A DNA stretch of 64,000 nt, from the NCBI RefSeq assembly GCF_963678635.1, contig NC_087063.1, forward strand, positions 11,004,386-11,068,385. Reading direction: 5' to 3'. Below the pieces are notes generated by a model, which was not told the DNA's origin, did no database searches, and worked only from the letters and a program-made list of their open reading frames with translations. A program made the translations under genes and the position numbers. This document shows, in pieces, positions 22,386-36,000 of the stretch; positions within the stretch are counted from its first letter, which is position 1, and each line of letters starts with the position of its first letter. The stretch comes from Symsagittifera roscoffensis (lineage: Eukaryota; Xenacoelomorpha; Acoela; Convolutidae).

Positions 22386-24606
22386 TGCCAGTTGGACATT
22401 TTTGGAAGTTTGACCTTGAGACAAACGTTTAGTCTTGATTTTGGGGTGAACTGCAATTTTTCGAAAATTCGAATTGAGAATGTCATATTCAAGTTTCTCG
22501 CGACAACTGAAAATATCAGAAAAATAAGACAAGAATATTCGAACTACAAGCGCGGGAAAGTAGTCCAAAGTAGCAGCGGGAAATTGCTATTCGCAATTTC
22601 CGATACTTGATTCGAACGAGAGTAGAGCTGTCTTATTCGTGGCAGGAGACAGAAATATTCGCGAGTGAAAGGAGAGTGGAATTCAAGTGGACCAGAGTGA
22701 ACCTTCGGTGGAAAGGTGGACAACCAATAGTCCAGACCCAAAATTTATTTCTTGAGCTAAAACTAATTCATTACAAACTTCTCATTCTCAAGTCAAGTCA
22801 AGTCAATTCAAGTTTTTTTGACCATTAGGCAGTGCCTCTTGTGGTCATTTCAAATGTTTTTTTCCCATCTCCGTTCGAATTCGTACATGTCAATTGCAAT
22901 CGCTTTCCAATGTATGTCCAGTTTCCACTTGAATTCGTCGATGGTCTTGCTTTGCACCGTTTGCTGTGGCAGATTGTTCCAGTCGAGAGGTCCTCTTATT
23001 CCAGATTCGCATTATTAGATTTGCTTGAGTAGTAGTAGTAGTAGAACAGGATTTAGGGTTGTTATCCCATGTAGTTTTAGTGTTAATGAGTTCTGAGTTT
23101 TCCATGTGGGTTACAGTTTCCACATGGACACATTATTCGCCATGTGCAGCTGTCCATTTCTGAGTATCTTTCAAAGAATTTCCCATAAATTTGCGCTATG
23201 TCAGATTTCTGCATGTCAGTTAACTGTTTGAGGTATGTCGAATTATGTCATTGAAAAGTGCTGGGCATCTAATGAAGAAGTCTGAGTTGGTTTTCTTAAG
23301 GCGAGTTTTCGGTATTTGATATACGTTTCTTTCATTTTGTCACGTTGAGCTTTTGGTGTTTTCGGCATATTGGTTAATGTCAATTTCGTAGTTATTGCGA
23401 ACTATAGAAATGAAAAGAAGGAGGTCGTGCATTTCAATGTACAGAGACAGCGGAATATTCCTAATTTTTGTAGTCTACACTTATATGGGATATGTGGTTA
23501 AGCATCCATTTGGTCGCCGTTCGCTGAACCTTTTCAGTTGCTCGGAGGTTTGATTTCGAGTAGTGCGTTACTGACTTTCCATAAACTACAATTGGGACTA
23601 CATATACCGGGTAGGCATCTAGTTTAGAAGTTATAGGACAGTTTTTAGAGAGGTTACGCTTTAGTGAGTAAAGAGCCGATAGCGACTTCTGACAACGCTT
23701 AGACGCATTTACATTCCTTGAAAGAGTGGGTGTTACTAAACATAACTTACAACTACTTTACATGCGTTACTTCTAGAATCCCTATCATTCCGCTCGAATG
23801 GTGTCGCAGTGGCATTCCTATCATAAAATCCATAGCAGATTTTATACATTTCTATCACTGTCCCTGTTTTCCTTCTGTATTCCAGCGATGATAGATTCAG
23901 TTCTTTAAGGCGTTCGTTAGGGATAGATTTTTCATACCACTAACTAGACGCGTCGCTCTTCGTTGTACGTTTTCCGAGATATTTTGATGCTTGATCAACC
24001 TTGGGTGCCAGGTTAAGTTCTCAAATTCAAGGTATGGCCGTATCAAGCATTTGTAGATGTTGATAAATACTTGTTTCGTGACTTTAGTGAAGCTTTTCTC
24101 AGTTACTGCTATCATGCCGTTTGCCTTATTGGCTTTTTTAGTGATGTGAACCTAATTCTCGAGTTGAACTTAATTACCCATCAATTCTAGAATTGCTTTT
24201 TAGTTTAGTTACTCGATTCGAGAGGTCGTATCGGTATGTTTTATATTGTTATGTTGAGTTAGGGGGAGTTTTCAGATTGATCCATCTGAAATGGATCAAA
24301 GGTCCGCTGTCTAATAAAAAGTAACCATGCACAAGGTTCCGACCCAGTTTTTCGCGGCGTTCGTGTTTTTTAGGTATTTCGAGACCTAAGTATGGGGGCG
24401 CTCCTATTTCCTTGAGTGGGGGGTATTTTGGCAGTGGCCTTTAAGCTGTAACAAGGGTTTTAGTCTCATGACGCAAAAGAACCGAATTGGCTCCGACCGC
24501 TTAAGGTAGAAAAACACAAGAGATAGTGTCCCTGACTCTTGAGCCAAAGGTTATAGGGCCTATTTTTCTTTAAGCTCATATGTGACTTAAGTAGGCGACT
24601 GTTACA
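22386..24606 (+). repeat. LTR of fragment D, interrupted by a LINE
   Basis: LTR sequence 22386-22783 resumes at 24156 and runs to the CTGTTACA terminus; removing the LINE leaves about 850 bp, matching the intact LTRs. It starts at the same TGCCAG base as the other LTRs but has a different left flank, supporting that base as the true LTR edge. Hairpin and AATAAA are present near 24277-24318. Confidence 0.75.
22784..24155 (-). mobile_element. 5'-truncated CR1/Jockey-like LINE insertion
   Basis: Inserted in the D LTR with TTCTC on both sides (22779-22783 and 24156-24160). The minus-strand frame 23897-24115 contains the RT C-terminal IRPYLEFENLTWHP and VQRRATRLVSG. Lower down, near 22860-23010, another frame reads WNNLPQQTVQSKTIDEFKWKL, matching the usual end of such polymerases (WNSLP...FK..LD). 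The 3' end carries short CTTGA repeats. Truncation at the 5' end is typical of LINE integration. It is the parent of the fragment in the 5' LTR of copy C. Confidence 0.75.
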
Positions 24607-24905
24607 TAGTTTTTTTATGGCGCTCCTGGGTGTTTTTACGACATCAATACTACGGGATCAAACCCATTTGACACAGCTCCGGGCTACATGCCCATTCTAG
24701 AGTACCGGTGGTGCGGTTTAACGGGAAAGTATTCACCTTTTGGTTGTACCGCGTTAGCTTTTTAAGAAAATTTGAGAAAATTTCCCGGTGCGTTTTCCGA
24801 AACGAGGCCTAGCTAACCGAGTAAGGGGGGTCACTAGGGGCACAAAAAATGAGTAAAAGAGAAAAAGCGAAACAAAAAACCAAAAAAGATTAGAAATAGG
24901 GAAAG
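24607..24905 (+). other. Leader fragment of element D
   Basis: Candidate primer-binding site and first 300 bp of leader, near-identical to 2766-3064, cut off at 24905. No gag or pol follows. The element was truncated here, presumably when it was joined to the copy A end. Confidence 0.75.
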
Positions 24906-24957
24906 TTCTTGTTTTCTAGAGGGGGGGGGGGGTATTTTGGTAGTGGCTGTAACAGCC
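24906..24957. repeat. Fold-back junction between D-side LTR scrap and copy A
   Basis: 24906-24948 resembles plus-oriented LTR interior (TTTCTAGAG, 12-13 G, TATTTTGGTAGTGGC). It abuts the inverted end of the copy A LTR, creating the perfect inverted repeat GGCTGT-A-ACAGCC (24945-24957). CTGTAACA occurs both inside the plus LTR and as the reversed LTR terminus, so a microhomology join is likely. Confidence 0.55.
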
Positions 24958-25838
24958 GCTTACTTCGGTCACATATGAGGATTAAGAAAAATAGGCCATA
25001 TAACCATTGGCTCAAGAGTCAGGGACAATATCTCTTGTGTTTTTCTACCTCTAAAACGGTCGGAGCCAATTCGGTTCGCTTGCGACATGAGACTAGAACC
25101 CGTTACAGCTTGAAGGCCACTACCAAAATATTCCCCCACTCTAGAAAATAAGAACAGCCCCATAATTAGGTCTCAAAATACCCAAAATACACAGATGCCG
25201 TTAAAAACAGGGTCGGAACAATCCGTTAAGTTACTTTTTATTGGACAGTGGAACTTTGATCCATTTCAGATGGATCAATCTAAAGCTCGCCTCACCTCAA
25301 CATACTTATCATAAAATGCACTCGAGAAATTTAAATTTGGTACTTACATAGCAGCACACTTGAGAAACAGAGTAATTAAGCTAATTAACAACTCTACCAT
25401 ATATATAATCGAACATAACTCAAGAAGTTTTCTGACGATGAGTTCCAATAAAAAGAAATAAGTTTTAATGCAAGAATGTATTTTTGGATCTGAACCATTG
25501 GGAGACTTCAGTTGTCCACCTTTCTATTGAAGGTTCACTCTGGTTCAGTTGAGTCTTGATCTGCTCTTGTAATCGTTCGGTCTCCTATATCAGATAGGAC
25601 AGCTCTACTCTCGTTTTCTACGATGGAAATTGCGAATGGCAGTTTCCCACTGTGTATTTTGACAACTTTCCCGCAATTGTAATTCGGTTGTTCTGATTTT
25701 ATATTTGACATTTTCAGTTGTCGCGAGAAAACTGAGCATGACAGGCTCCATTCGAATTTTTGAAAAATAAAACTTCCTTCCAAAACCACGTATTTTTGTG
25801 TTCTTCAAGGTCAAACTTCCAGATATGCCCGACTGGCA
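24949..25838 (-). repeat. 3' LTR of copy A
   Basis: 890 bp, sense start TGCCAGTCGG at 25838 and end TGTTACA at 24949. Hairpin at 25256-25278 and poly(A) signal at 25237-25242. About 15-20% diverged from the C LTRs and closer to the shared A/B LTR. Only 76 bp (25839-25914) separate it from the last codon, because most of the 3' UTR seen in B and C is deleted. Confidence 0.8.
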
Positions 25839-26821
25839 CATACTCCCCGGACTCAAGATCGATGTCCTCATCGCGTTCTGCTGTCTGTCTAGAATTCCCC
25901 ATTGAGCCACCTGCTCACCTCGCGTTCTTCGCCTTCGAGGTACCAGACCCAGATGTATTTGACACTGTGATCTGCTTCAACAGTGCCTCTTCGTCATCGG
26001 AGCTAATCACGATCTCTTCCCAGGCTTTCAGCTGTTCATAGGACCGCATCCATTCCCTTTGCTCCTGCAATCTCTTCGCTTGATTGGTCAAACTCTTCAC
26101 CCTCGACTCTCGGTTCAAACAGAAGGAATTGTGCAGACTCAGGCTCACGTTCTTCGCCAAGTCTTCCTCTAGTATCGACTCTCTCGCCTTGGTGTTGTTT
26201 TTGGACACTCTACCAATTCTTTTCCACCCCGTCGTGATCGCATTTCGATGGGTCAGCAGAGGTCTCTTGAAAGCCTCCGGTCCTATTGATATCTCCTCAT
26301 ATGATCATTCGTTACCATGTATAACCAGGACGTCAACGTCGCTCGAAACCAAGGAAAGAACCTTAAGCGGCTCCATACGTGTCTGACTTCCATTGGTATG
26401 GCGAATACCTTGCATGCAGTCTCAAGCAACTCAAGTCTCCTGCTGTAATCTATCGCGTAAATCGACTCTGCCGTTGGCGTCTTCGATTTTCGATACTTCG
26501 TCACATTTTCTTCAATCCATCGTAGAGCCAGCATCGTGCTCACCACCAAGATGGTCACCTTCTGCTGATGATCGGGCAGTCCTAAAGACCTGATTTCTTC
26601 CACATCCCAGATCAGGCAGAGATTCGCGTGATCCGGGTACCACACTGTTTGTGCCAAACAGTGGCATGGACATTCCCCATGTGTGAGGTCAATGCTCCTA
26701 AGATTGCGCTCTCCCGAGGCTTCTAGGAGAGGCTCAAGTTCCATCATTTTCTCGTGTATTGCGTCGTTCTCTTCCAGGTTTGGAGCACCACCCATAGGTT
26801 TTCCGATCACGTTTTGCTCTC

Positions 26822-29517
26822 GTGGTCGATTGTGTTTTCACTTTCCAAACCCAAAAGTTCTTCCCCCCAGATTTCACTCAAGTCATCCCTCTGTTCTTTC
26901 GGCACTGTCCGTCGGATTTTCCTCAACAACCGGTGTGAGTGATGCGACATCCGAGCTAGTCTCACGCACTTGGGCACTGAGAAGGCCTTGTTTACCAATA
27001 ACCTTTGGCTGGATACCTCCACCATCGCCATGTGCAATGTATAGTGGCTGTCACATAAGTTGGCCATCACTGACCCCACTAAGGACTTCGCATTTAGAAG
27101 CAGACCATAGGCTTCGCTCATAGGAAATATCATTTCCGCTTCAAGTCCAACCTTCCAGCTCTTGATGTGTTTCTGGGTTACCTGCAACACCCCGGGCCAT
27201 GACTCCACACTCAACGCGGTCACCAAGTGGTGTTCCGACTCTAGCCTCTCCAGTGACTGGAGACTGCACATTCTCGAGAAGAATCCCAGAGCGGTTGCTA
27301 GGTTTACCGTGGTACTCGCGTAACACTCAGCCACTATCTGTATTTCACTCTTCTCCCTCTCGGTAATGTCTTCAAACCAGGTGACTAGATCTTCTTTCTG
27401 GAAGGACTGTATCCTGACGCATGACTGTCCATCACAGGTGTGCTCGCCATTTCCACACGTTGAGTCAAGACAACTGCCCGGCTCCATTTTCTTCACCGAC
27501 CCTAGTTTACTCGTCGCTTCACTTGACTCCTTCGCCTGAGGCAGGATCAGTCTGTGCACTATGCTCAATGTCGCCAGATCTTCGTCCTTCGCTGGTGCTA
27601 ATCTCACTTGCTCCGTGACTTCCTCGATCAGGCTTGCATGGGGATGTGGACACCAGAAGGGCCTCAGCAATTTCCACACCACTCCCAGATTCGTGACCAA
27701 CATGCCATTCCCGTTACCCATCTTCAGCTCGACTCTTTTACTTGAGCGCGGCACACTTATCACCTCTGGTGTCTTCTCGAGAATCAAACCCAAGCTAGGT
27801 CTCTCTCTCTCTCTACAGTGTCTATTTCCACTATCTTCTCTATCCTGAAATTTAGTAGCTCCTCCACCTCGTAGTTTCTGTGAGCGCCTCCGGCTTCCGA
27901 GTCCAGGAAAGGGTTGTACGCCGTCCCCATCACTCCAGACACATACTGGTATTCTCCCTTCTTATTGGGTTTCATGTACTCTCCTGACGAGGCCAAGTTA
28001 CGGTGCACGTCGTGTTTCTCCTCGAACTTCTTGTTGTAGAATCTCCGTATCTCATCTAACTTCCTGTGGCTCTCTAGAGACTGCCTGGAACCATCCTCCT
28101 ATTCTATCCCAGTACTCTGGTATACATTTAAGATGACTGCTGAGACTCTCCTTTCCATTGCTTTGCTCCCGTGGTCACTTGTGTTTTCACTTTCCAAACC
28201 CAAAAGTTCTTCCCCCCAGATTTCACTCAAGTCGTCCCTCTGTTCTTTCGGCACTGTCCCTCGGATTTTCCTCAACAACCGGTGTGAGTGATGCGACATC
28301 CGAGCCAGTCTCACGCACTTGGGCACTGAGAAGGCCTTGTTTATCAATACCCTTTGGCTGGATACCTCCACCATCGCCATGTGCAATGGATAGTGGCTGT
28401 CACATAATTTAGCCATCACTGACCCCACTAAGGACTTCGCATTTAGAGGCAGACCATAGGCTTCGCTCATAGGAAATATCACTTTCGCTTCAATTCCAAC
28501 CTTCCAGCTCTTGATGTGTTTCTGGGTTACCTGCAACACCCCGGGCCATGACTCCACACTCAACGCAGTCACCAAGTGGTGTTCCGACTCTAGCCTCTCC
28601 AGTGACTGGAGACTGCACATTCTCGAGAAGAATCCCAGAGCTGTTGCTAGGTTTACCGTGGTGCTCGCGTAACACTCAGCCACTATCTGTATTTCACTCT
28701 TCTCCCTCTCGGTAATGTCTTCAAACCAGGTGACTAGATCTTCTTTCTGGAAGGACTGTATCCTGACGCATGACTGTCCATCACAGGTGTGCTCGCCATT
28801 TCCACACGTTGAGTCAAGACAACTGCCCGGCTCCATTTTCTTCACCGACCCTAGTTTACTCGTCGCTTCACTTGACTCCTTCGCCTGAGGCAGGATCAGT
28901 CTGTGCACTATGCTCAATGTCGCCAGATCTTCGTCCTTCGCTGGTGCTAATCTCACTTGCTCCGTGACTTCCTCGATCAGGCTTGCATGGGGATGTGGAC
29001 TCCAGGAGGGCCTCAGCAATTTCCACACCACTCCCAGATTCGTGACCAACATGCCATTCCCGTTACCCATCTTCAGTTCGACTCTTTTACTTGAGCGCGG
29101 CACACTTATCACCTCTGGTGTCTTCTCGAGAATCAAACCCAAGCTAGGTCTCTCTCTCTCTACAGTGTCTATTTCCACTATCTTCTCTGTTCAGAACTTT
29201 AGTAGCTCCGCCACCTCGTAGTTTCTGTGAGCGCCTCCGGCTTCCGAGTCCAGGAAAGGGTTGTACGCCATCCCCATCACTCCAGACACCTACTGGTATT
29301 CTCCCTTCTTATTGGGTTTCATGTACTCTCCTGACGAGGCCAAGTTACGGTGCACGTCGTGTTTCTCCTCGAACTTCTTGTTGTAGAATCTCCGTATCTC
29401 ATCTAACTTCCTGTGGCTCTCTAGAGACTGCCTGGAGCCATCCTCCTTTTCTATCCCAGTACTCTGGTATACATTCAAGATGACTGCTGAGACTCTCCTT
29501 TCCATTGCTTTGCTCCC
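26822..29517 (-). repeat. 1.35-kb tandem duplication in copy A second polyprotein
   Basis: Units 26822-28170 and 28171-29517, about 98-99% identical by eye, each running from SKAMERRVSAVILNVYQST to LLGLESEN in sense order. The junction lies in TTGCTCCC. The duplicated part includes the Cys-rich motif. B has it once. A small extra CTCTCT expansion distinguishes the lower unit near 27803. Confidence 0.85.
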
Positions 29518-31496
29518 AATTGCTCTTTGTTGACATGCTAGGATGGTACTGTCAGTCATCACCGACATTATCCACCTCAAGAAACAAGTAGCGTCTCTCC
29601 TCCTTGCCAGGCTCAAGCCTGAGTTATCCCTAGCAACGTGTTGCATCAATGTCTTATATATTTCTAGACTTTTTCCACCCAACTTCAACTTATCGTGCGA
29701 GGTCAGCGTTTCCAATTCTATTCCCTCAAGGCTCCACGCGAACATCAATTGTCCTGCTGTTCTAACAAAGGGCTTTGCCATCAATGGCCACGCCGATGAG
29801 GATGTCCTCATCGTTTCTTCAAAATGATCCCTCAACAAGTTCTGCCAAGTTCTCCTCAGATGGCTCCCCAATTCCAATTTGTTAATCTCAGCCTTCTGCT
29901 GGGTAGCCCAGTTGCGTCGTTTGCGTGACACTCCACTGTCGAGCTTCTTTAGGCAGTCTTCCAATTCCTTCAATGTTTCCAGGGCCACCCACCACGGTCG
30001 GGAGGCGTTCCTCGTTTTATTCTTCTCGAGAGGATCGCTAGTTACTTGCTTCCCAGTGGCCTGATGTTCATTTGAGACCCATTCTTTGCCGACGTCCACT
30101 TCCCATGTCTGCCCGCTCGTCGAACCTCGTTTCATCTTCGTCCTCTGAGGCTTGAAGTCTTCTTCCGTTGTCGAGTTGGTGGGAACCTCCATCTCTCTTT
30201 CTACCTCGAGCAGTTTCCTTGGTTCGTAGCTACTCTTGTAGGCTGCTGTCTTCCATCGTGCCAGAACCATGGGGCCGTCTCTCTCAAGTTTTTCTCCGAG
30301 ACTGCATCCGCCGAAGGACTACCCCACCCTTCTACCTCTATCTTTCTCTTGCGAGACTTCACGTCTTTGCTTGGGGGCGTTGCCGTTATCATCACTGATT
30401 TGACCTCTTTGTCTCCATCCAACCCTTGCAACTCTTGCCTCCCCCTGCTCGAGCCTTAAGGATATTAGTACTTTTAATTATATTACTAGTTTTGACTTTA
30501 TCCCCCCTTACACTTTCGATTATTTTATTGACAGTTTTTTGTTTCAGAGTAGAGATGTCTTTACATTCGTCTTCTTTGGTCTTCAGTGCTGCCTTTCTCA
30601 ACTCGACCATCTTGCTCAGCAGTTCTCCTCTAGCTTTTTCTTCCAGACCCGTCACCATCAGGACAGGTTCTCCGAACTTCACCACTGTGTCCCACAATTC
30701 TTCCTTGGAATCATCTAGTGTGATCTCGCCATTCACTTCTCGATTGAACTCGCTCACGAATTCTCGCCAAGAGTCCTCATCCAGAGTCCCTAGGAACATG
30801 GTCTTGTTTCCCTCGAAGGTATTCTTCTCCCTTTCTTCTGCGCTCAAGTAATCATTCCCATATTGGAAGTCTCACTCATCAGTGGCAACTATAGATTTTT
30901 ACGGGGAGATGAGGTCAGAGGTGGTGTGGGAGTGTCTGTCCAATTTTCTCCGCTCAGATCCTTCAACAGCTCTTGAGTGGTGAATTCCTCCTCTGATGGT
31001 TTTGGTTCGGGCGTGTTCCCCACTTCCATATCTTCCCCTGCCTCGCTGAGAGTCTCATCCATGCTTTCGTCTCCTGATTCGACTCTTCTTCTCTCAAGGA
31101 TCCTCCTGAAGCGATCCTCTACAGGGCCGCTTCTTTTATCTCCAGGGGTGCCCACCGACAGGGGTGATGGTGTCGCTGGATCCGGCTTCTTGTATTCCGT
31201 CAGAGCCGCATACAACGGGCCTGCTGCATCCAGGTCCTTCCCCTCCTGTCTCATCTCCACCTGTTCCAGTCCGTAAGGTGCCCGGTATCTTCTCGTGGCA
31301 AACTTCATCTCGTCTTTTAGCGCAATATGTCCTTCTTCCACGATCATCCTGCCATCGTCCCACACCGGCAACATGTTCTCCAGACCCGCCCGCTCAAGCT
31401 TTCTCAAGACCTCTCGTATCTCGAATTTTGGGCGCAATGAGCCTCTCATCTTCTTCGCTTGGGTCGTCCAGGAGTTTATTTTTATGTCACAGGTGT

Positions 31497-31680
31497 GAAA
31501 ATAGACCGCTGCAGTGTAGCCGCTGCAGTGTAGCCTTCCGCCGCTGCTCTCGCGAATAGGGATGGGAACACCAGGGAACTGTTCATTCCCAGGGTCCGCT
31601 GCAGTGCAGCCTTCCGCCGCTGCTCTCGCGAACAGGGATGGGACCACCAGGGAACTGTTCATTCCCAGGGTCATTCTCCT
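31497..31680 (-). repeat. Short tandem duplication (about 76-bp period) in copy A
   Basis: GCCGCTGCTCTCGCGAA...GTTCATTCCCAGGGT occurs at about 31545-31595 and again at about 31617-31671, with CGCTGCAGTG(T/C)AGC three times. It replaces a stretch that in B encodes KYFTDGWDPLFVGYTAA, so the local protein is altered although the frame remains open. Confidence 0.65.
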
Positions 31681-33087
31681 TACCGTTGGGAACTCTGGAA
31701 TGGTTGTTGGCAATATTTCCGTCTCCAGTATTGCCTCTAGCTCCCTTTTCACCAACTCGAAGCTTTTCTTCCACGCGGGAATCCTCAAGACCTCTTGTCC
31801 ACTCGCCGTCAGGGAATTTAGGTTCCAGAACTTGGGATAAGTTTCGATGGGGCCTTCACGTTTCCCTCCCATCCTGCACTGCAGTTGTCATCGGAAATTG
31901 TATACCACAACTCTGGATCTTTCACTTTCCCGAAGAGTACCGTGTTACTCATTTGCGCCCTCAGCACCTCTTGCTGACACCAGTTGAGCGCCGTCCCATC
32001 CAGTACACTTATGAGGCACGGAGTTGCGATAAGCCGTCACTAGAGGATCTGGAAACGCGTATGTCACAGCCGGTCCATAAATGCAGGTTACGACCTCCAC
32101 CAACCCCCGGATTATCCCCATTGGGTCCGATCTCATCGCCAGGCACAGGTCTGTCAACAGAGGCATGCCACCATTCACTTTCCTCCACTCATCTTTCGTC
32201 TTCGGATTCTTTTCCTCACCAGTCATATGTCGATTCTGCATCAGGAGGTACTCCACTAGCAGCGTCTTGAGCCCGGCAGCACATTCATATGAGTAGGTGT
32301 CAATGCTCGAGTGGGTTTTCCCCATCGACAGGGGCTCCCCATATTTCGTCAGTCGATGAATTGACACTAGTTCACCATGGGTCAGGAGCACCAGTGCCAG
32401 ATACCCGTCAATCCGGAGTGTTTCCACACCACGACTGAAAATATACGCTGGACCCATATTGAATAGGTATCTCGGGTAAACTAGGTACAGTGCCAACATC
32501 AGGCTGATGGGCATGCTCAGTATTTCTTGTACAAAGGCTCCAAAGATGGTCTCTTTTGCACCAAACACTCCAGCCATGAACTCCTTTCCCAAACAAGGAC
32601 TCAAGAACTCAAGAATCTCGTGATCCCTTCTCGTCTTCAGCTCGCCCTTTGCGTGCTCCCTCCAGAATCCTCCGATTGTGACCTCGTTTGCAGCTGTGAC
32701 GAACCTGGTCACCGTCATCTCCCTATTTTCGGCCACTTCCAACTGCTCCTCAAGAAAACTCCAGATTTGCTTCACAAGAGGTGGGGCATTCTCCTTCGTC
32801 TTCTCCGTAGCGTTTTCCAGCCTTGTTGTCAGGAACGGCCACCTGCCTCTTTCTTGCGCCAATCGATACACCATCGACTCCAGGTGCTTCTCTGTTGCAA
32901 CCACATTCTTTCTTTCATTGCTCGGTCCCCTGGACTTACTGGTGGAGCTCGTGATAGTCAATTCCATGCTTAGAAACCACATGCTGGCCGTCAAGTGATT
33001 TATTATTGGGTGGTCGTCCCCTATAGCCGGACTGAACTTGAGTTGTCTGGCGAAGTTCGATATCTCTAGCAAGTTGACCTCGTCCAA

Positions 33088-36000
33088 CACAATGAGGATA
33101 TCTGCTAACTCGTAGAAGCCCCTCAACGCGTGGGACACATCCGCCCACGCCGCCGCCAGTTCTGACTTGCGAAGCCTCAAGTTCGTCGGTTCCAACTCCC
33201 GATTGGGAGCTGCCATCAGGATCCGCCATGCATTCCCCTTGGCTATTAAGATCAAGACCGCATACACAAACTGCAGAGCGGGAGGCATGCTCGCGTACCC
33301 GGGGGACGTCGTGAACACCACTCTTGTCTTAGATCCAAACCGCGAGGTAACATTCTCTTGTACCTCGTTCATCGCTGCAAATAACGTCTGGATAGCTTCC
33401 CAGATTCTCTTCGGCGCCGGTTCATCGCCCTTGAGCTGCTCAAGAAACCCAGTCGCATGCAGGTGGTCATTCATTCCCGCAAACAGTAGTAGCTCGGGCT
33501 CGCAAGGCATCTCCGATTTTATTGCTACCACCAAGGTTAACATTTGATTCAGCTCGGCTCCTGGCAGTGAGTATACCAAAGTCTCCGGCCAGAACAACTT
33601 GGGAGACGTTCCCTCGAAGTCCGATCCCGCTACGATGATCACCCTCGCAGCAGCTGGATCTGCTCTGTCGTAAACTGCCAAGGTCTTGGCCAATTGGGTG
33701 TTCCCGCAGGGTTTCCCGTATCTAGGGTCGTCCGCCAACCTCGTGCTTTCATAAGCGGCATCTGGCAATTCCATTTCTCTTGGGTCCAATAGTTTGTCTA
33801 CCACCCTCAACTGCACTGGAGTTGCCAACCTGATTCTGCCAATGCTCGATCGATGCTTGGGAGGCTCCACTATGAGTCCCGGACTCCCCAGCAACTTGAG
33901 AGGTCTGTAATTGATAGGTCTCATGACTGATTTTGTGGGAATCCTAGTCAGATCCGCCGTCTCCATTATTCTTGGTCTTGAGAAATGCGTCTCGTGAGCC
34001 TTCAACCAGTCCACGCACTGGTGTCTACTCAAGTCCTCATGTGACACTCGCTCGAGACCCAGAGCTTCCGCCAACTCTTGTCTGCATTCCAGGTCTTCCA
34101 AGTCCAGCTCCTTTACCTTCTCCAGATATCTCGACCGACTGGTCTCCGCCGGTCTCTCCACCCTCTTGCTCTCCACCACTACCACCGAGGACACTACCGA
34201 ACTCTGCATTAGAGTCCCGATCATTAGAGTCACCGTATATACTCTCGCCATCCCTAGCATCTCAAGTGATGCCATTATCTGTGGCATCGCAGCTCCAGCG
34301 AAACTCAAGATCCCCGTTTGCCAATGTGATTGAATCCGGGTCAGCACCCGCAGCAGGCTGTCCCCTATGATTAGATGGACCGCACCCTCTGGTACACGTG
34401 GCTGCGTGAGATATTCCACCCAAGCCGCGTCATCGAAGCAATCCCTCCTGACTCTTTGTGCCGTGCTCCAATCCATGCGATTGTGTCTGTGGTACCTGCC
34501 CTCCGTGTTCTTCTTGTAGCTTGAGATTACCGCACTTTTGATCGGTTGCTCCCTCCACGTCGGGGGTAGCTCCACTCTTGCTGGACTCTCACGATTTCTT
34601 AGTTGTAGTCTCTCGTTCAATTCTTTCAGACGTGACGAGCTGCCGCTCACCTGACTGCTGCTCGGGGTTGAACTCGGGGTATACCCAGGCAGTGCGACGT
34701 CCATCAATGGACGTATCGGTTGTGTCTCTAGGCCTTGCAGGGAGGACGTTGAACACAATGAGGATATCTGCTAACTCGTAGAAGCCCCTCAACGCGTGGG
34801 ACACATCCGCCCACGCCGCCACCAGTTCTGACTTGCGAAGTCTCAAGTTCGTTGGTTCCAACTCCCGATTGGGAGTTGCCATCAGGATCCGCCATGCATT
34901 CCCCTCGGCTATTAAGATCAAGACCGCATACACAAACTGCAGAGCGGGAGGCATGCTCGCGTACCCGGGGGAAGTCGTGAAAACCACTCTTGTCTTAGAT
35001 CCAAACCGCGAGGTAACATTCTCCTGTACCTCATTCATTGCTGCAAATAACGTCTGGATAGCTTCCCAGATTCTCTTCGGCGCCGGTTCATTGCCCTTGA
35101 GCTGCTCAAGAAACCCAGTCGCATGCAGGTGGTCATTCATTCCCGCAAACAGTAGTAGCTCGGGCTCGCAAGGCATCTCCGATTTTATTGCTACCACCAA
35201 GGTTAACATTTGATTCAGCTCGGCTCCTGGCAGTGAGTATACCAAAGTCTCCGGCCAGAACAACTTGGGAGACGTTCCCTCGAAGTCCGATCCCGCTACG
35301 ATGATCACCCTCGCAGCAGCTGGATCTGCTCTGTCGTAAACTGCCAAGGTCTTGGCCAATTGGGTGTTCCCGCAGGGTTTCCCGTATCTAGGGTCGTCCG
35401 CCAACCTCGTGCCTTCATAAGCGGCATCTGGCAGTTCCATTTCTCTTGGTTTCAATAGTTTGTCTACAACCCTCAACTGCGCTGGAGTTGCCAACCTGGT
35501 TCTGGCAATGCTCGTTCGATGCTTGGGAGGCTCCACTATGAGTCCCGGACTCCCCAGCTTTTTGAGAGGCCTGTAATTGATAGGTCCCATGACTGATTTT
35601 GTGGGAATCCTAGTCAGATCCGCCGTCTCTATTGTTCTTGGTCTTGAGAAATGCGTCTCGTGAGCCTTCAACCAGTCCACGCACTGGTGTCTACTGAAGT
35701 CCTCATGTGACACTCGCTCGAGACCCAGAGCTTCCGCCAACTCTTGTCTGCATTCCAGGTCTTCCAAGTCCAGCTCCTTTACCTTCTGCAGATATCTCGA
35801 CCGACTGGTATCCGCCGGTCTCTCCACCCTCTTGCTCTCCACCACTACCACCGAGGACACTGCCAAACTCTGAGGTGTTGATGACGTTGCCTCCTCGGCC
35901 TCCATCGGTGCGGCAACTGGTAATCTGGTCCGGCTGCTCCTCGAGCTGTCTCTAGAATCGGCCGTCGCCCCCAGGCGACTGGATAAAGTTCTTGAGGTAA

